NCBI RefSeq assembly: GCF_905397375.1
Contig: NZ_CAJPVG010000001.1
Coordinates: forward strand, 744,001-808,000
Origin: Ralstonia mannitolilytica
GTDB taxonomy: Bacteria > Pseudomonadota > Gammaproteobacteria > Burkholderiales > Burkholderiaceae
Reading direction: 5' to 3'
Length of the DNA: 64,000 nucleotides
Below are positions 1-8,458 of the stretch, one piece after another. Each line of letters starts with the position of its first letter. Position 1 is the first letter of the stretch. Under the pieces are notes generated by a model, which did no database searches, was not told the DNA's origin, and saw only the letters and a program-made list of their open reading frames with translations. The translations under genes and the position numbers were made by a program.

Positions 1-753
1 CACGCGGCCCTTCATGCGCGTGACGTGGTGCGTGCAGTCTTCCATGTGCGTACTCATGAGTGCACGCACGGTGTCGGCGTCGCGCGCGCGGGCCGCATCC
101 AGAATCTGCCGGTGGAACTTCACGTTGGAGGCGCCGAACTTCGCGTGGTCCTTCGGCGAGGTTTCGTTGCCGAACACCACAAGCTGCCGAATCATCTCGT
201 TGATCAGCTCGCAGCAGAACCGCAGCATCGGATTGGGATTGGCAGCGGCCAGGATGTCGTGAAAGCTCAGGTCTTCCTGGCGCTGGTCGAGCGGCGCAGC
301 AGCCTTGGTCGACGCTGGGTCGCACAGGTCGATGGTGTGCTCGAGCGCGCGGAAGTCGTCTTCGGTCAGATGCGGCACGGCGCCGGCGGCCAGTTCAGGC
401 TCCAGCAGGCGCCGCACGGTGTAGACATCCGCAATGCCGATGTCTTTGAAGAACAGATAGTTCTGCATGAGCTGGAACGTGCGGTCCAGCGGCACCTCGA
501 CGATGGTGCCGCCGCCGGCGGGCCCCGTGCTCACACTCACCAGGCCTTGCACTTCCAATGATTTGAGGGCTTCGCGGATGGTGCCCTTGCTCACGCCGAA
601 GGTCTCCTGCAGCTTGACCTCCTGCGGGAGCTTGTCGCCGGGCTTGAGGTTGCGCTGCGTGATCAGCCGCTTGAGTTCTTCGGCAACGAGATCAGCGCGT
701 TTCTGCTTGCGGATGCCGATCGGCGGTGTCTTGCCTGCTCCGAGTGTGGCCAT
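1..753 (-). CDS. GntR family regulator, FCD (FadR) subfamily, 3' end outside window
   Basis: A DNA-binding repressor or activator, probably of the divergent transporter operon. From the ATG at 753 the frame is open to base 1, at least 251 codons, so only the last part of the protein is missing. Residues about 18-85 form the GntR winged helix, with the typical stretch LKPGDKLPQEVKLQETFGVS followed by KGTIREALKSLEVQGLV. The rest is helical and fits an FCD effector domain: ELINEMIRQ, a His in FHDIL and a late HRQIL / THMEDCTHH segment that could supply metal-binding His residues. FCD regulators usually bind a small organic acid or amino acid. The divergent position opposite the ABC operon suggests it senses the imported substrate; this is inference. 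Confidence 0.88.
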   Translation of the reverse strand, partial: MATLGAGKTPPIGIRKQKRADLVAEELKRLITQRNLKPGDKLPQEVKLQETFGVSKGTIREALKSLEVQGLVSVSTGPAGGGTIVEVPLDRTFQLMQNYLFFKDIGIADVYTVRRLLEPELAAGAVPHLTEDDFRALEHTIDLCDPASTKAAAPLDQRQEDLSFHDILAAANPNPMLRFCCELINEMIRQLVVFGNETSPKDHAKFGASNVKFHRQILDAARARDADTVRALMSTHMEDCTHHVTRMKGRV

Positions 754-920
754 GGATGTCCGTTCCTTGTTGCGCGCATTCTAACTGCCGGGCTGTGCTG
801 CAGGGCTTGCCCGACGTGGTGCATGCATGCCCTCCGATCGTGCGCACGCACCGCGTTTTCGCATCGTCGCCCGGCGCCTTCATCGTCCATACCTTGGCGT
901 AAACACCGACTTCGTCGTCG

Positions 921-950
921 TTGACGCGGCGTGGAGGCGGCTTCTATGAT
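921..950 (+). promoter_or_regulatory. Sigma70-type promoter candidate for the ABC operon
   Basis: TTGACG at 921-926 and TATGAT at 945-950 are separated by 18 bases, close to the consensus -35/-10 pair, and sit about 160 bases before the TTG start of the binding protein. Not shown experimentally. Confidence 0.5.
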
Positions 951-970
951 GATTTCGCCTATTTATCATA
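945..970. promoter_or_regulatory. Inverted repeat overlapping the -10, possible GntR operator
   Basis: TATGAT at 945-950 and ATCATA at 965-970 form an inverted repeat with a 14-base spacer inside the AT-rich patch. Its left arm coincides with the -10 candidate, a position expected for a repressor site. The spacing is wider than the usual FCD-type operator, so the link to the divergent regulator is speculative. Confidence 0.28.
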
Positions 971-1108
971 ACAAATATAAGAAACTGGTCTGGTTCTTGC
1001 TCGACGGGATGGCCGGCGAAGACCTTGCCGGTGAAGGCCTGGAGGAAGCTGCCGCCGGTGGTGGCTCCGAGCGCTGTTCTGTATCCACACGACCCCAAGG
1101 AGTGCGCT

Positions 1109-2308
1109 TTGAATCGTCGAGATTTGCTCAAACTGGCGGCGCTGTCCGCCGTGCCCGCGTCGGTGCTGCAGGCCCGTTCCGCGTTGGCCGCCGATGCCAT
1201 CGAACTCGGCTGCCCGGTGCCGATGTCCGGCGCGTTTGCCGCCAACGGCAAATTCGCCGACCTGGGCATGAAACTGGCCGTGGAGCAATACGGCAAGGTG
1301 CTGGGGCGCCCGCTGGCGTACAGCGTGCTCGACACCGAAGGCAAGCCGGCCACGGCCGTGCGCAAGATGCAGGAACTCGCGCAGCAGAAGAACGCGCGCT
1401 ACTTCGCGGGCGGCATCCTGTCGTCCGAGTCGCTCGCGATGGGCAAGGAGGCGGAGAAGTTCGGCGGGGTGTTCATCACGACCGCGGGCGCCGATGAAAT
1501 TACCGGCAAGGACTGCAACCGTGCGACCTTCCGCTGGTCGGTGCCCACATACGGCGCCATCGAGCGCACCGTGCGCCCGCTGATCGAATCGATGCCCAAG
1601 GCCAAGCGCTGGTACACCATCACGCCGCAATACGTGTTTGGCGATGGGTTGCTCTCGGCGGCCAAGAACATCTTCAAGGAAAAGGGTATCGAGCATGTGG
1701 GCAACAGCTATCACGCGCTCACCGAGAAGGAATTCAGCGGCTACCTGACCAACGCGATGGCCGCCAAGCCCGACGTGCTGCTGATCCTGAACTTCGGCTC
1801 GCAATCGTCCGACACGCTGCGCCAGGCGGTGAGCTTCGGCATGAAGAAGAACACGACGATCCTGGTGGCGTGGGCGTCTGGCCTGGAGCAGTTCGAATCG
1901 CTCGGCGCCGACCTGTGCGATGGCGTGTACTTCGGCGCGCAGTACTGGCACGACGTCGATACGCCTGCCAACCGCGATCTGGTCAAGCGCACACAGGCCG
2001 CGTTCAAGACCAACCCGAACTACAGCCTGGCAGGCTCGTACACCTGCACCAAGATCCTGCTCGACGCGATGGCCAAGGCCGGCAGCGCCGATCCGAAGGC
2101 CGTGATTGCCGCGCTGCAGGGCATGAAGTACGACGGTCTGACGGGCCCCGAAGAAATTCGCGCGGCCGACCACCAGGTGCTCAAGAACTACTACCTGCTC
2201 AAGGGCAAGCCCAAGAACCGCATGAAGGACAAGGACGACTTCGCCGAAGTGGTCGCCGTCGGCAAGGCCTTCCTGCCGGTGGAGCAGACGCAGTGCAAGA
2301 TGGCCTGA
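1109..2308 (+). CDS. ABC transporter substrate-binding protein (branched-chain amino acid/amide type)
   Basis: Periplasmic receptor of the importer encoded by the next four genes. I chose the TTG at 1109 because AAGGAG lies at 1098-1103 and because it puts a twin-arginine-like signal (NRRDLLKLAALSAVPASV, then ARSALA) at the N-terminus; this gives 399 residues. After the signal the sequence ELGCPVPMSGAFAANG is typical of the Peripla_BP_6 (LivJ/AmiC-like) fold, and the length fits. Ligands of this family are amino acids, amides, urea or aromatic acids, and the sequence alone does not choose between them. The co-oriented amidohydrolase and M81 peptidase suggest an N-carbamoyl or peptide-like ligand. 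Confidence 0.88.
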   Translation: MNRRDLLKLAALSAVPASVLQARSALAADAIELGCPVPMSGAFAANGKFADLGMKLAVEQYGKVLGRPLAYSVLDTEGKPATAVRKMQELAQQKNARYFAGGILSSESLAMGKEAEKFGGVFITTAGADEITGKDCNRATFRWSVPTYGAIERTVRPLIESMPKAKRWYTITPQYVFGDGLLSAAKNIFKEKGIEHVGNSYHALTEKEFSGYLTNAMAAKPDVLLILNFGSQSSDTLRQAVSFGMKKNTTILVAWASGLEQFESLGADLCDGVYFGAQYWHDVDTPANRDLVKRTQAAFKTNPNYSLAGSYTCTKILLDAMAKAGSADPKAVIAALQGMKYDGLTGPEEIRAADHQVLKNYYLLKGKPKNRMKDKDDFAEVVAVGKAFLPVEQTQCKMA

Positions 2309-2325
2309 GGGTCTGATCTGCGGCA

Positions 2326-2359
2326 CGCCCGGCTGGCTTCAGCTGTTGAAGCACGGGCG
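2326..2359 (+). other. Stem-loop between binding-protein and permease genes
   Basis: CGCCCG (2326-2331) pairs with CGGGCG (2354-2359), and GCTTCA (2336-2341) pairs with TGAAGC (2347-2352) around a 5-base loop. It has no T-run, so it is unlikely to be a full terminator. Such hairpins after binding-protein genes often stabilise the upstream mRNA so that the receptor is made in excess over the membrane subunits; that role is inferred here. Confidence 0.4.
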
Positions 2360-2392
2360 CTTGTCTTCCTGAGTGCCATTTCGGTCAACGCA

Positions 2393-3250
2393 ATGAACGT
2401 CTACCTGCTCCAGGTCGTCAACGGCGTGGGGATCGGCATGCTCTACTTCCTGCTGGCGGTGGGGCTGTCGATCATCTTCGGGCTGTTGCGCTTCGTCAAT
2501 TTCGCCCACGGCGCGTTTTATGCGCTGGGCGCGTATCTCTGCTTCCAGGCCTTGCAGATGGGCATGGATTTCTGGCTGGCGCTCGTGCTTGCGCCCATCG
2601 TCATCGGCGCGCTGGCGTGGGTGACGGAGAAGGTGCTGCTGCGCCACGTCTACGCGCAGGCGCACGAATTCCACATCCTCGTCACCGTGGGTCTGGCCCT
2701 GGTCGTGCAGGAACTCATCATCGTGGCGTGGGGGCCGCTGGGCGTCGATGTACCGGCACCCGATGCCTTGCAGGGCGTGGTGATGTGGGGCGATTTCGTC
2801 TACCCGAAATACCGCCTGTTCGTCATCGGTTTTACAGCCGTGCTGGCGCTCGCGCTGTGGTGGCTGCTGGAGGGCACGCGCCTGGGCAGCGCGGTGCGCG
2901 CGGGCAGTGAATCGACCGAGATGGTCTCGCTGCTCGGCATCAACGTGTTCCGCCTGTTCAGCTTGATGTTTGCACTGGGCGCGGCGACGGCAGCGGTGGC
3001 CGGTGTGCTGGCGGCGCCCATTCGCGGCGCGGAGCCGTTCATGGGCGTGGAGGCCCTCGGCGTCGCCTTCGTGGTTGTGGTGGTGGGCGGCATGGGCAGC
3101 TTTGCGGGGGCGCTGGTCGGCGGCCTGCTGGTCGGCATCGTGCAGAGCCTGATGAGCACGCTGTGGCCCGAGGGCGCGCGGCTGATGATCTACGTGGCGA
3201 TGGCGGCCGTGCTGCTGCTGCGCCCGCACGGCCTGCTGGGGAGGGGATGA
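2393..3250 (+). CDS. ABC transporter permease, LivH type
   Basis: Inner-membrane subunit of the importer, 285 residues, the usual LivH length. It starts MNVYLLQVVNGVGIGMLYFLLAVG and continues with LSIIFGLLRFVNFAHG, the classical LivH signature, followed by about seven more hydrophobic segments. The conserved cytoplasmic loop that contacts the ATPases is seen in GSAVRAGSESTEMVSLLGIN. It lies 84 bases after the binding-protein gene and its stop overlaps the start of the next permease. No strong ribosome binding site is visible before the ATG at 2393. Confidence 0.92.
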   Translation: MNVYLLQVVNGVGIGMLYFLLAVGLSIIFGLLRFVNFAHGAFYALGAYLCFQALQMGMDFWLALVLAPIVIGALAWVTEKVLLRHVYAQAHEFHILVTVGLALVVQELIIVAWGPLGVDVPAPDALQGVVMWGDFVYPKYRLFVIGFTAVLALALWWLLEGTRLGSAVRAGSESTEMVSLLGINVFRLFSLMFALGAATAAVAGVLAAPIRGAEPFMGVEALGVAFVVVVVGGMGSFAGALVGGLLVGIVQSLMSTLWPEGARLMIYVAMAAVLLLRPHGLLGRG

Positions 3251-4218
3251 TGCAAGCCGCATTCCATGGAATTTCGCGACACCGCTTCTGGTGGCTGGCG
3301 CTGTGCGTGACGTTGCTGCTGCCGCTGGTGCTCAGGTCAGGCACGTTGGCCACCGAAGTGCTCGTCTACGCGATGGCCGTGATGGCCTGCAACGTGCTGC
3401 TCGGCTACACGGGGCTGCTGTCGTTCGGGCAAGGCATCTTCTTCGGGCTCGGCAGCTACGCCGCGGGCATCGGCCTCACACAACTGGCGCTGCCGATGCC
3501 GGTGGCGCTTGTCCTGGCCGTGGTGGTGGGCGCGGTCGTGGCGGCGGTGGTCGGCTGGTTTGCGATCCGCCAGCGCGGCACGTACTTCGTCATGCTGACG
3601 CTGGCTTTCTCCCAGATGTTCTATTTCCTGGCCTACACCACGCCGTCGCTCACAGGCGGAGACAACGGCCTGCTGGACATTCCGCGTCCGGCGTTTGCGG
3701 CGTCGCCGTGGGCGTTCTACGCGTTCGTGGCAGTGCTGTTCCTTGTCGTGTTCTTCCTCGTGCAGCGTGTGACGGAATCGGTGTTTGGCCGCACGCTGCT
3801 GGCGATTCGCGACAACGAAGAACGTGCGCTCGCCGTCGGCTACAACGTGCGCGCCTTCAAGCTGCTCGCGTTTGTCATCTCCGGTGCGGTGACGGGGCTG
3901 GCTGGCGCCCTGCACGCCATGCTCACGGGCATCGCGCCGCTGGCCAATATCGACTACCACGTCAGCGAGATGATTCTGGTGATGACCGTCATCGGCGGCA
4001 CGGGCAACGTGTTTGCGTCGGTGTTGGGCGCAGCGTTCTATGTGTTGCTGTCGGACTGGCTCTCGAGCCTGTGGCCGCGCTGGCTGATGCTGCTGGGCTT
4101 CCTCTTGATTGCGGTGAGCCTGTTCATGCAGCGCGGGCTGTTCGGGCTCGCGCAGAAGCTGTGGCAGCGCGTGCGCGCGCCGCGTCACGCACCGGCGGTG
4201 CAGGAGGAGCGCGCATGA
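3247..4218 (+). CDS. ABC transporter permease, LivM type
   Basis: Second inner-membrane subunit, 323 residues. The ATGATG at 3247-3252 overlaps the TGA of the LivH-type gene and is preceded by GGGGAGGGG, so I start here and not at the in-frame codon at 3163. LivM features are NVLLGYTGLLSFGQGIFFGLG in the first third and the EAA-like loop RTLLAIRDNEERALAVGYNV near residue 190. Length and hydrophobic pattern are normal for LivM. It is translationally coupled to its neighbours on both sides. Confidence 0.92.
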   Translation: MMQAAFHGISRHRFWWLALCVTLLLPLVLRSGTLATEVLVYAMAVMACNVLLGYTGLLSFGQGIFFGLGSYAAGIGLTQLALPMPVALVLAVVVGAVVAAVVGWFAIRQRGTYFVMLTLAFSQMFYFLAYTTPSLTGGDNGLLDIPRPAFAASPWAFYAFVAVLFLVVFFLVQRVTESVFGRTLLAIRDNEERALAVGYNVRAFKLLAFVISGAVTGLAGALHAMLTGIAPLANIDYHVSEMILVMTVIGGTGNVFASVLGAAFYVLLSDWLSSLWPRWLMLLGFLLIAVSLFMQRGLFGLAQKLWQRVRAPRHAPAVQEERA

Positions 4219-4985
4219 CCACCACGCCCATCCTCCAGGCCACCGGCATCGTCAAGCAGTACGGCAAGTTCACCGCACTGGGCGGCGTTGACTTGCGTGT
4301 GATGCCCGGCACGGTCCACTCCGTCATCGGGCCCAATGGCGCGGGCAAGACCACGCTGTTCCACATGCTCACGGGCACGCGCATGATCACCAGCGGCACC
4401 ATCGTCTTCGATGGCCACGACGTGACGCGCGAAGCCGACTACCAGCGCGTGCAGCGCGGCATCGCACGTTCGTTCCAGGTGACGAGCCTGTTCCCGAGCT
4501 TGTCGGTGCGCGAGAACCTGCGCCTGGCCGCTCTCGGCACCACGCCGCGTCGCGCCATGCACGGCTGGCGCCTGCCGCAGGGCGATCTGGCCTGCACCGA
4601 TACGGTCGACCGCGTGCTCGAACGGCTGGAGTTGCCGCGCCTGGCCGACACGCCAGCCGCCGCGCTTTCGCACGGCCAGCAGCGGCGGCTGGAAGTCGGC
4701 ATGGCCCTGGCCGCCAACCCGCGTGCGATCTTTCTCGACGAGCCGACCTCCGGCATGGGCGTGGACGATCTGCCCGCCATGAAGGCGCTCATTCGCGGCC
4801 TCGCGCAGGACCACACCGTCGTTCTGATCGAACACAACATGGACATCGTGATGGACATCTCCGACACGATCACCGTCATGCAGCAGGGCAAGGTGCTCAT
4901 GGAGGGCACGCCCGACGCCGTGCGGTCGGACCCGCGCGTGCGCGCCGCGTATCTCGGCAACATGATCACGGGAGGCAAGAAATGA
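4215..4985 (+). CDS. ABC transporter ATP-binding protein, LivG type
   Basis: ATPase subunit, 256 residues, starting at the ATG at 4215 behind AGGAGG and overlapping the previous stop by 4 bases. Walker A is GPNGAGKTT, Walker B is AIFLDEPTSGM, and the H-loop is VLIEHNMDIVMDI. The signature loop reads LSHGQQRRLEVG; LSHG and LSYG variants are common in LivG. The C-terminus AAYLGN is characteristic of the LivG branch. It pairs with the LivF-type ATPase that follows, whose start overlaps its stop. Confidence 0.93.
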   Translation: MTTTPILQATGIVKQYGKFTALGGVDLRVMPGTVHSVIGPNGAGKTTLFHMLTGTRMITSGTIVFDGHDVTREADYQRVQRGIARSFQVTSLFPSLSVRENLRLAALGTTPRRAMHGWRLPQGDLACTDTVDRVLERLELPRLADTPAAALSHGQQRRLEVGMALAANPRAIFLDEPTSGMGVDDLPAMKALIRGLAQDHTVVLIEHNMDIVMDISDTITVMQQGKVLMEGTPDAVRSDPRVRAAYLGNMITGGKK

Positions 4986-5698
4986 CGACGACGGCGATTC
5001 TCGACGTTGCAGACCTCCACGGCTATTACGGCAAGAGCCACGTGCTGCAGGGCGTGGTGCTCACGGTGGGAGAGGGCGAACTCGTGACGCTGCTCGGCCG
5101 CAATGGCGCCGGAAAATCGACCACCCTGAAGACGATTGCCGGCGTGGTGACGCCGCGCGGCGGGCAGGTGCGTTTTCGCGGCAAGGACATCGCTGGGCAG
5201 CCGCCGCATCGCATTGCCGCGCAGGGCCTGTGCCTGGTGCCGGAGCATCGCGGCATCTTCAAGCTGCTGACGGTGGAGGAAAACCTGAAGCTCGGCGCGC
5301 GGCGGGATTCTCCGTGGCAGCTGGCCGACATCTATCGCATCTTCCCGCGCTTGCATGAGCGGCGGCGCAACGGCGGCGCCAACCTCTCCGGCGGCGAGCA
5401 GCAGATGCTCGCCATCGGGCGCGCGCTGATGAACCACCCGCGCCTGCTGATGCTCGACGAACCGGTCGAAGGTCTGGCGCCCGTCATCGTGGAAGAGATC
5501 GTCGCGCAGCTGAAGGTCATCAAGCAGGCGGGCGTATCCATCCTGCTCGTCGAACAGAACCTCGAAGTCTGCACGCAGCTCGCCGATCGCCACGTGATCA
5601 TCGAACAGGGCCGCGTGGTCTACACCGGCACCAACGAAGCCTTCCGCGCCGACGACGCCATCAAGGACCGCTACCTTGGCGTCGGCCTGGCCGCTTAA
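4982..5698 (+). CDS. ABC transporter ATP-binding protein, LivF type
   Basis: Second ATPase, 238 residues. It begins with the short LivF N-terminus ILDVADLHGYYGKSHVLQG. Walker A is GRNGAGKST, the signature is NLSGGEQQM, Walker B is LLMLDEPVEG and the switch His lies in LLVEQNLEV (Q in place of H at the H-loop, as is usual for LivF). The ATG overlaps the LivG stop (ATGA), so the five importer genes form one transcription unit, and the amidohydrolase follows after 11 bases. Confidence 0.93.
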   Translation: MTTTAILDVADLHGYYGKSHVLQGVVLTVGEGELVTLLGRNGAGKSTTLKTIAGVVTPRGGQVRFRGKDIAGQPPHRIAAQGLCLVPEHRGIFKLLTVEENLKLGARRDSPWQLADIYRIFPRLHERRRNGGANLSGGEQQMLAIGRALMNHPRLLMLDEPVEGLAPVIVEEIVAQLKVIKQAGVSILLVEQNLEVCTQLADRHVIIEQGRVVYTGTNEAFRADDAIKDRYLGVGLAA

Positions 5699-5709
5699 AC
5701 GTACACATC

Positions 5710-6963
5710 ATGACGACCACCCAACTCGACACCACTTTGCGCATCAACGGCGCGCGCCTGTGGAACACGCTCATGCAGCAGGCGCGCATCGGCGCCACGC
5801 CCAAGGGCGGCGTGTGCCGCCTTGCACTGACCGATCTCGACCGGCAAGGCCGCGATTTCTTCGTTGCACATGCCGAAGCCGCGGGCTGCACCGTGCGTGT
5901 GGACGCCATCGGCAACCTCTTCGCGCGCCGGCCAGGGCGCAACAACGCGCTGCCGCCCGTCATGACCGGCAGCCACATCGACACGCAGCCGACCGGCGGC
6001 AAGTTCGACGGCAACTACGGCGTGTTCGCGGGCATCGAGGTCGTGCGCGCGCTCAACGATGCGGGCATCGAAACGGAAGCGCCCATCGAAGTGGCCGTGT
6101 GGACCAACGAAGAAGGTTCGCGCTTCGTGCCGGTGATGATGGGCTCCGGCGCGTTCATCGGCGAGTTTGCGCTGGACGCCGTGCTGGCCGCGCAGGACCG
6201 CGACGGCGTGGCCGTGGGCGAGGCGTTGCGCAGTATCGGCTACGCGGGGAGTGAGCCTGTTGGCGGCCGAGCCGTCGGCGCCTACTTCGAAGCGCATATC
6301 GAACAGGGGCCGGTGCTGGAGGCGCACGCCACGACCATCGGCGTGGTGACGGGCGCGCTCGGCCAGCGCTGGTACGACGTGGTCTTGACCGGCATGGAAG
6401 CGCACGCCGGCCCCACGCCGATGGAGCTGCGCCGCGATGCGTTGCTGCCAGCCGCAGAACTCGTCGGCATTGCCAACCGCATCGCGCTCGAGCGCCCGCC
6501 GCATGCGCGCGCCACGGTGGGCTGCCTGAGCGTGCATCCGGATTCGCGCAACGTGATTCCGGGCCAGGTTTCGATGACGATCGACTTTCGCGCGGCCGAC
6601 GACGCGATGTTGTCCGACATGGATGCGGCGCTGCATGACGCAGTGGCGGAGTTGCGCACCCGCAGCGGCATCGACATCGCATTGCGCCAGGTCGTCTACT
6701 TCCCGCCGCAGCCGTTTGACGCCACGTTGGTGAACGCGGTGCGCAGCGGCGCGCGGCAGTTGGGGTTGTCGGAGATGGACGTGATCAGCGGCGCAGGCCA
6801 TGACGCGGTCTACCTGGCGCGCGTGGCCCCCACCGCGATGATCTTCGTGCCGTGCAAGGACGGGATCAGCCACAACGAGATCGAAGACGCCCGCCCCGAA
6901 CATCTGGAAGCCGGGGCCAACGTGCTGCTGCACGCAATGCTGCAGGCCGCTGGCCGCGTTTGA
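5710..6963 (+). CDS. Zn-dependent M20 hydrolase, N-carbamoyl-L-amino-acid hydrolase / allantoate amidohydrolase family
   Basis: Cytoplasmic metal-dependent amidohydrolase, 417 residues, the normal family length. Metal-site motifs are MTGSHIDTQPTGGKFDG (His and the bridging Asp near residues 80-92), TNEEGSRF (bridging Glu near 125) and AHIEQGPVLE (near 190). The dimerisation domain lies in between and a late GHDA supplies the last His. The family removes carbamoyl or amide groups from N-carbamoyl amino acids, ureidopropionate or allantoate. It follows the ABC operon by 11 bases, so its substrate is probably what the importer delivers. Which family substrate is used cannot be read from the sequence. 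Confidence 0.85.
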   Translation: MTTTQLDTTLRINGARLWNTLMQQARIGATPKGGVCRLALTDLDRQGRDFFVAHAEAAGCTVRVDAIGNLFARRPGRNNALPPVMTGSHIDTQPTGGKFDGNYGVFAGIEVVRALNDAGIETEAPIEVAVWTNEEGSRFVPVMMGSGAFIGEFALDAVLAAQDRDGVAVGEALRSIGYAGSEPVGGRAVGAYFEAHIEQGPVLEAHATTIGVVTGALGQRWYDVVLTGMEAHAGPTPMELRRDALLPAAELVGIANRIALERPPHARATVGCLSVHPDSRNVIPGQVSMTIDFRAADDAMLSDMDAALHDAVAELRTRSGIDIALRQVVYFPPQPFDATLVNAVRSGARQLGLSEMDVISGAGHDAVYLARVAPTAMIFVPCKDGISHNEIEDARPEHLEAGANVLLHAMLQAAGRV

Positions 6964-6982
6964 CACAACCCCCCGACCGCCC

Positions 6983-8458
6983 ATGCGCATCCTGATCGCC
7001 CGCTTCAATCACGAGACGAATACGTTCTCGCCGGTGCCGACGTCGCTGGCATCGTTCCATCCGCACTACGGCGCCGACGCGTACCGTGCCGCCAAGGGCA
7101 CGCGCACGGCGGCTGGTGCGTTCATCGATCTGGCGGAGGCGGCAGGCGCGGAAATCGTCGTGCCCGTCGTGGCCGGAGCGAACCCCAGCGGACGCGTCGC
7201 TGCCGAGGCATACACCACGTTGTGCGACGCCATCGTCGCGGCGGCGCCCGGGTGCGATGCGCTGTTGCTCGACCTGCACGGCGCGATGGTCGCGGAGAAC
7301 AGCGACGATGGCGAAGGCGATCTGCTCGAACGTCTGCGCGCGGTGGTGCCCGATGTGCCGATTGCCGTCGCGCTCGACTTGCACGGCAATCTCACGCAGA
7401 AGTTCATCGACTTGGCCGACATCGCAGTCAGTTTCAAGACGTATCCGCACGTTGACATGTACGAAACCGGCGAGCACGCCGGCCGCCTGCTGTTCGACAA
7501 GCTGGCCGGCCGCGCGAACCCCGTGCTCGCGTGGCGCCGCCTGCCGATGGTCACGCACACCCTGCGCAGCCGCACCGACGAAGGCGCGATGCACCGCGCC
7601 GTGGCGCTCGCCAAGCAGGCCGAGAACGACGGCATGCTGGCCGTGTCGGTCCTGGCCGGATTCGGGCTGGCCGACATTGCCGCGCCGTGCCTTTCCGTCG
7701 TGGTGGTCGGCAACGGCGACAAACATGCCGCCGACGCTGCGGCGCAACGCATTGCCGATGCCATCTGGGCTGATCGCGAAGGGTTCGTCTATCGCTCTGA
7801 ACCGTTGACCGAATCGATCGCGCGTGCGGCCAAGTTGGCCGACGCCCCGGGCAGCGGCCCCGTGCTGCTGCTCGATCATGGCGACAACTGCATGTCGGGC
7901 GGCACGTGCGACGACATGCACGTCCTGCACGAAGCGTTGCGGCAAGGCTTGACCGGCATCGCTGTCGGGCCGGTGTGCGACCCGGAAGCCGTCGCGGCGA
8001 TGATCGAGGCGGGCAAGGGGGCCACGGTCACGCTGCCGGTGGGCGACAAGGTGCCGCTCGTGCAGCTCGGCATCTACCCCGTGCCGCGCGCGCTGACGGG
8101 CAAGGTCGTCGCCATCAGCGACGGCGAATACACCATCACGGGGCCGACCTATACGGGCCAGCGCATCCGCATGGGGCGAACGGCGCTGCTCGACATCGGC
8201 GCGGCGCAGATCGTCGTCACGGAGACGCCGCAGGAGCATTGGGACCTCGGCATCTTCACGCACATCGGCGTGGACCCGCATGCCGCGCGCTTCGTGCTGC
8301 TGAAGTCGCGCATGTATTGCCGGCCCGTGTTCGTGCCCATTGCCAGGGCCGTGGTGGAGTGCGACGGCGGCGGCGTGACGAGTTCGGACTACACCCGCTT
8401 TCCGTTTGCCACGCTCAAGCGGCCCGTGTTCCCGTTGGATGCCGCGACGGTTTCGTAG
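6983..8458 (+). CDS. M81 family metallopeptidase (MlrC-like)
   Basis: 491 residues, full length for the M81/DUF1485 family. The N-terminus MRILIARFNHETNTFSP is the family hallmark, and the zinc-binding stretch shows DLHGAMVAE, DDGEGDLLERL and ALDLHGNLT. The C-terminal half (MlrC C domain) includes HGDNCMSGGTCDD. The only well-studied member, MlrC, cleaves the linear tetrapeptide from microcystin; most bacterial copies have unknown substrates. It lies 19 bases after the amidohydrolase and is probably co-transcribed. Its last 70 bases overlap the convergent bicupin gene. Confidence 0.87.
   Translation: MRILIARFNHETNTFSPVPTSLASFHPHYGADAYRAAKGTRTAAGAFIDLAEAAGAEIVVPVVAGANPSGRVAAEAYTTLCDAIVAAAPGCDALLLDLHGAMVAENSDDGEGDLLERLRAVVPDVPIAVALDLHGNLTQKFIDLADIAVSFKTYPHVDMYETGEHAGRLLFDKLAGRANPVLAWRRLPMVTHTLRSRTDEGAMHRAVALAKQAENDGMLAVSVLAGFGLADIAAPCLSVVVVGNGDKHAADAAAQRIADAIWADREGFVYRSEPLTESIARAAKLADAPGSGPVLLLDHGDNCMSGGTCDDMHVLHEALRQGLTGIAVGPVCDPEAVAAMIEAGKGATVTLPVGDKVPLVQLGIYPVPRALTGKVVAISDGEYTITGPTYTGQRIRMGRTALLDIGAAQIVVTETPQEHWDLGIFTHIGVDPHAARFVLLKSRMYCRPVFVPIARAVVECDGGGVTSSDYTRFPFATLKRPVFPLDAATVS

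Larger units (their letters stand above)
754..1108. other. Divergent intergenic region between gntR and the ABC operon
   Basis: 355 bases without a gene. The left part has a perfect 10-base palindrome GCATGCATGC at 821-830. The right part has an AT-rich patch (941-985), conspicuous in GC-rich DNA, which carries the promoter candidate and inverted repeat listed separately. A plus-strand frame from 1025 runs in phase into the binding-protein gene, but it lacks a ribosome binding site and the signal peptide only begins at 1109, so I treat 1025-1108 as leader. Confidence 0.6.

Noticed and set aside
3291..4214. An N-terminal extension of the LivG-type ATPase
   Set aside because: The extension is in another frame of the LivM-type gene; AGGAGG and ATG at 4215 define the true start.
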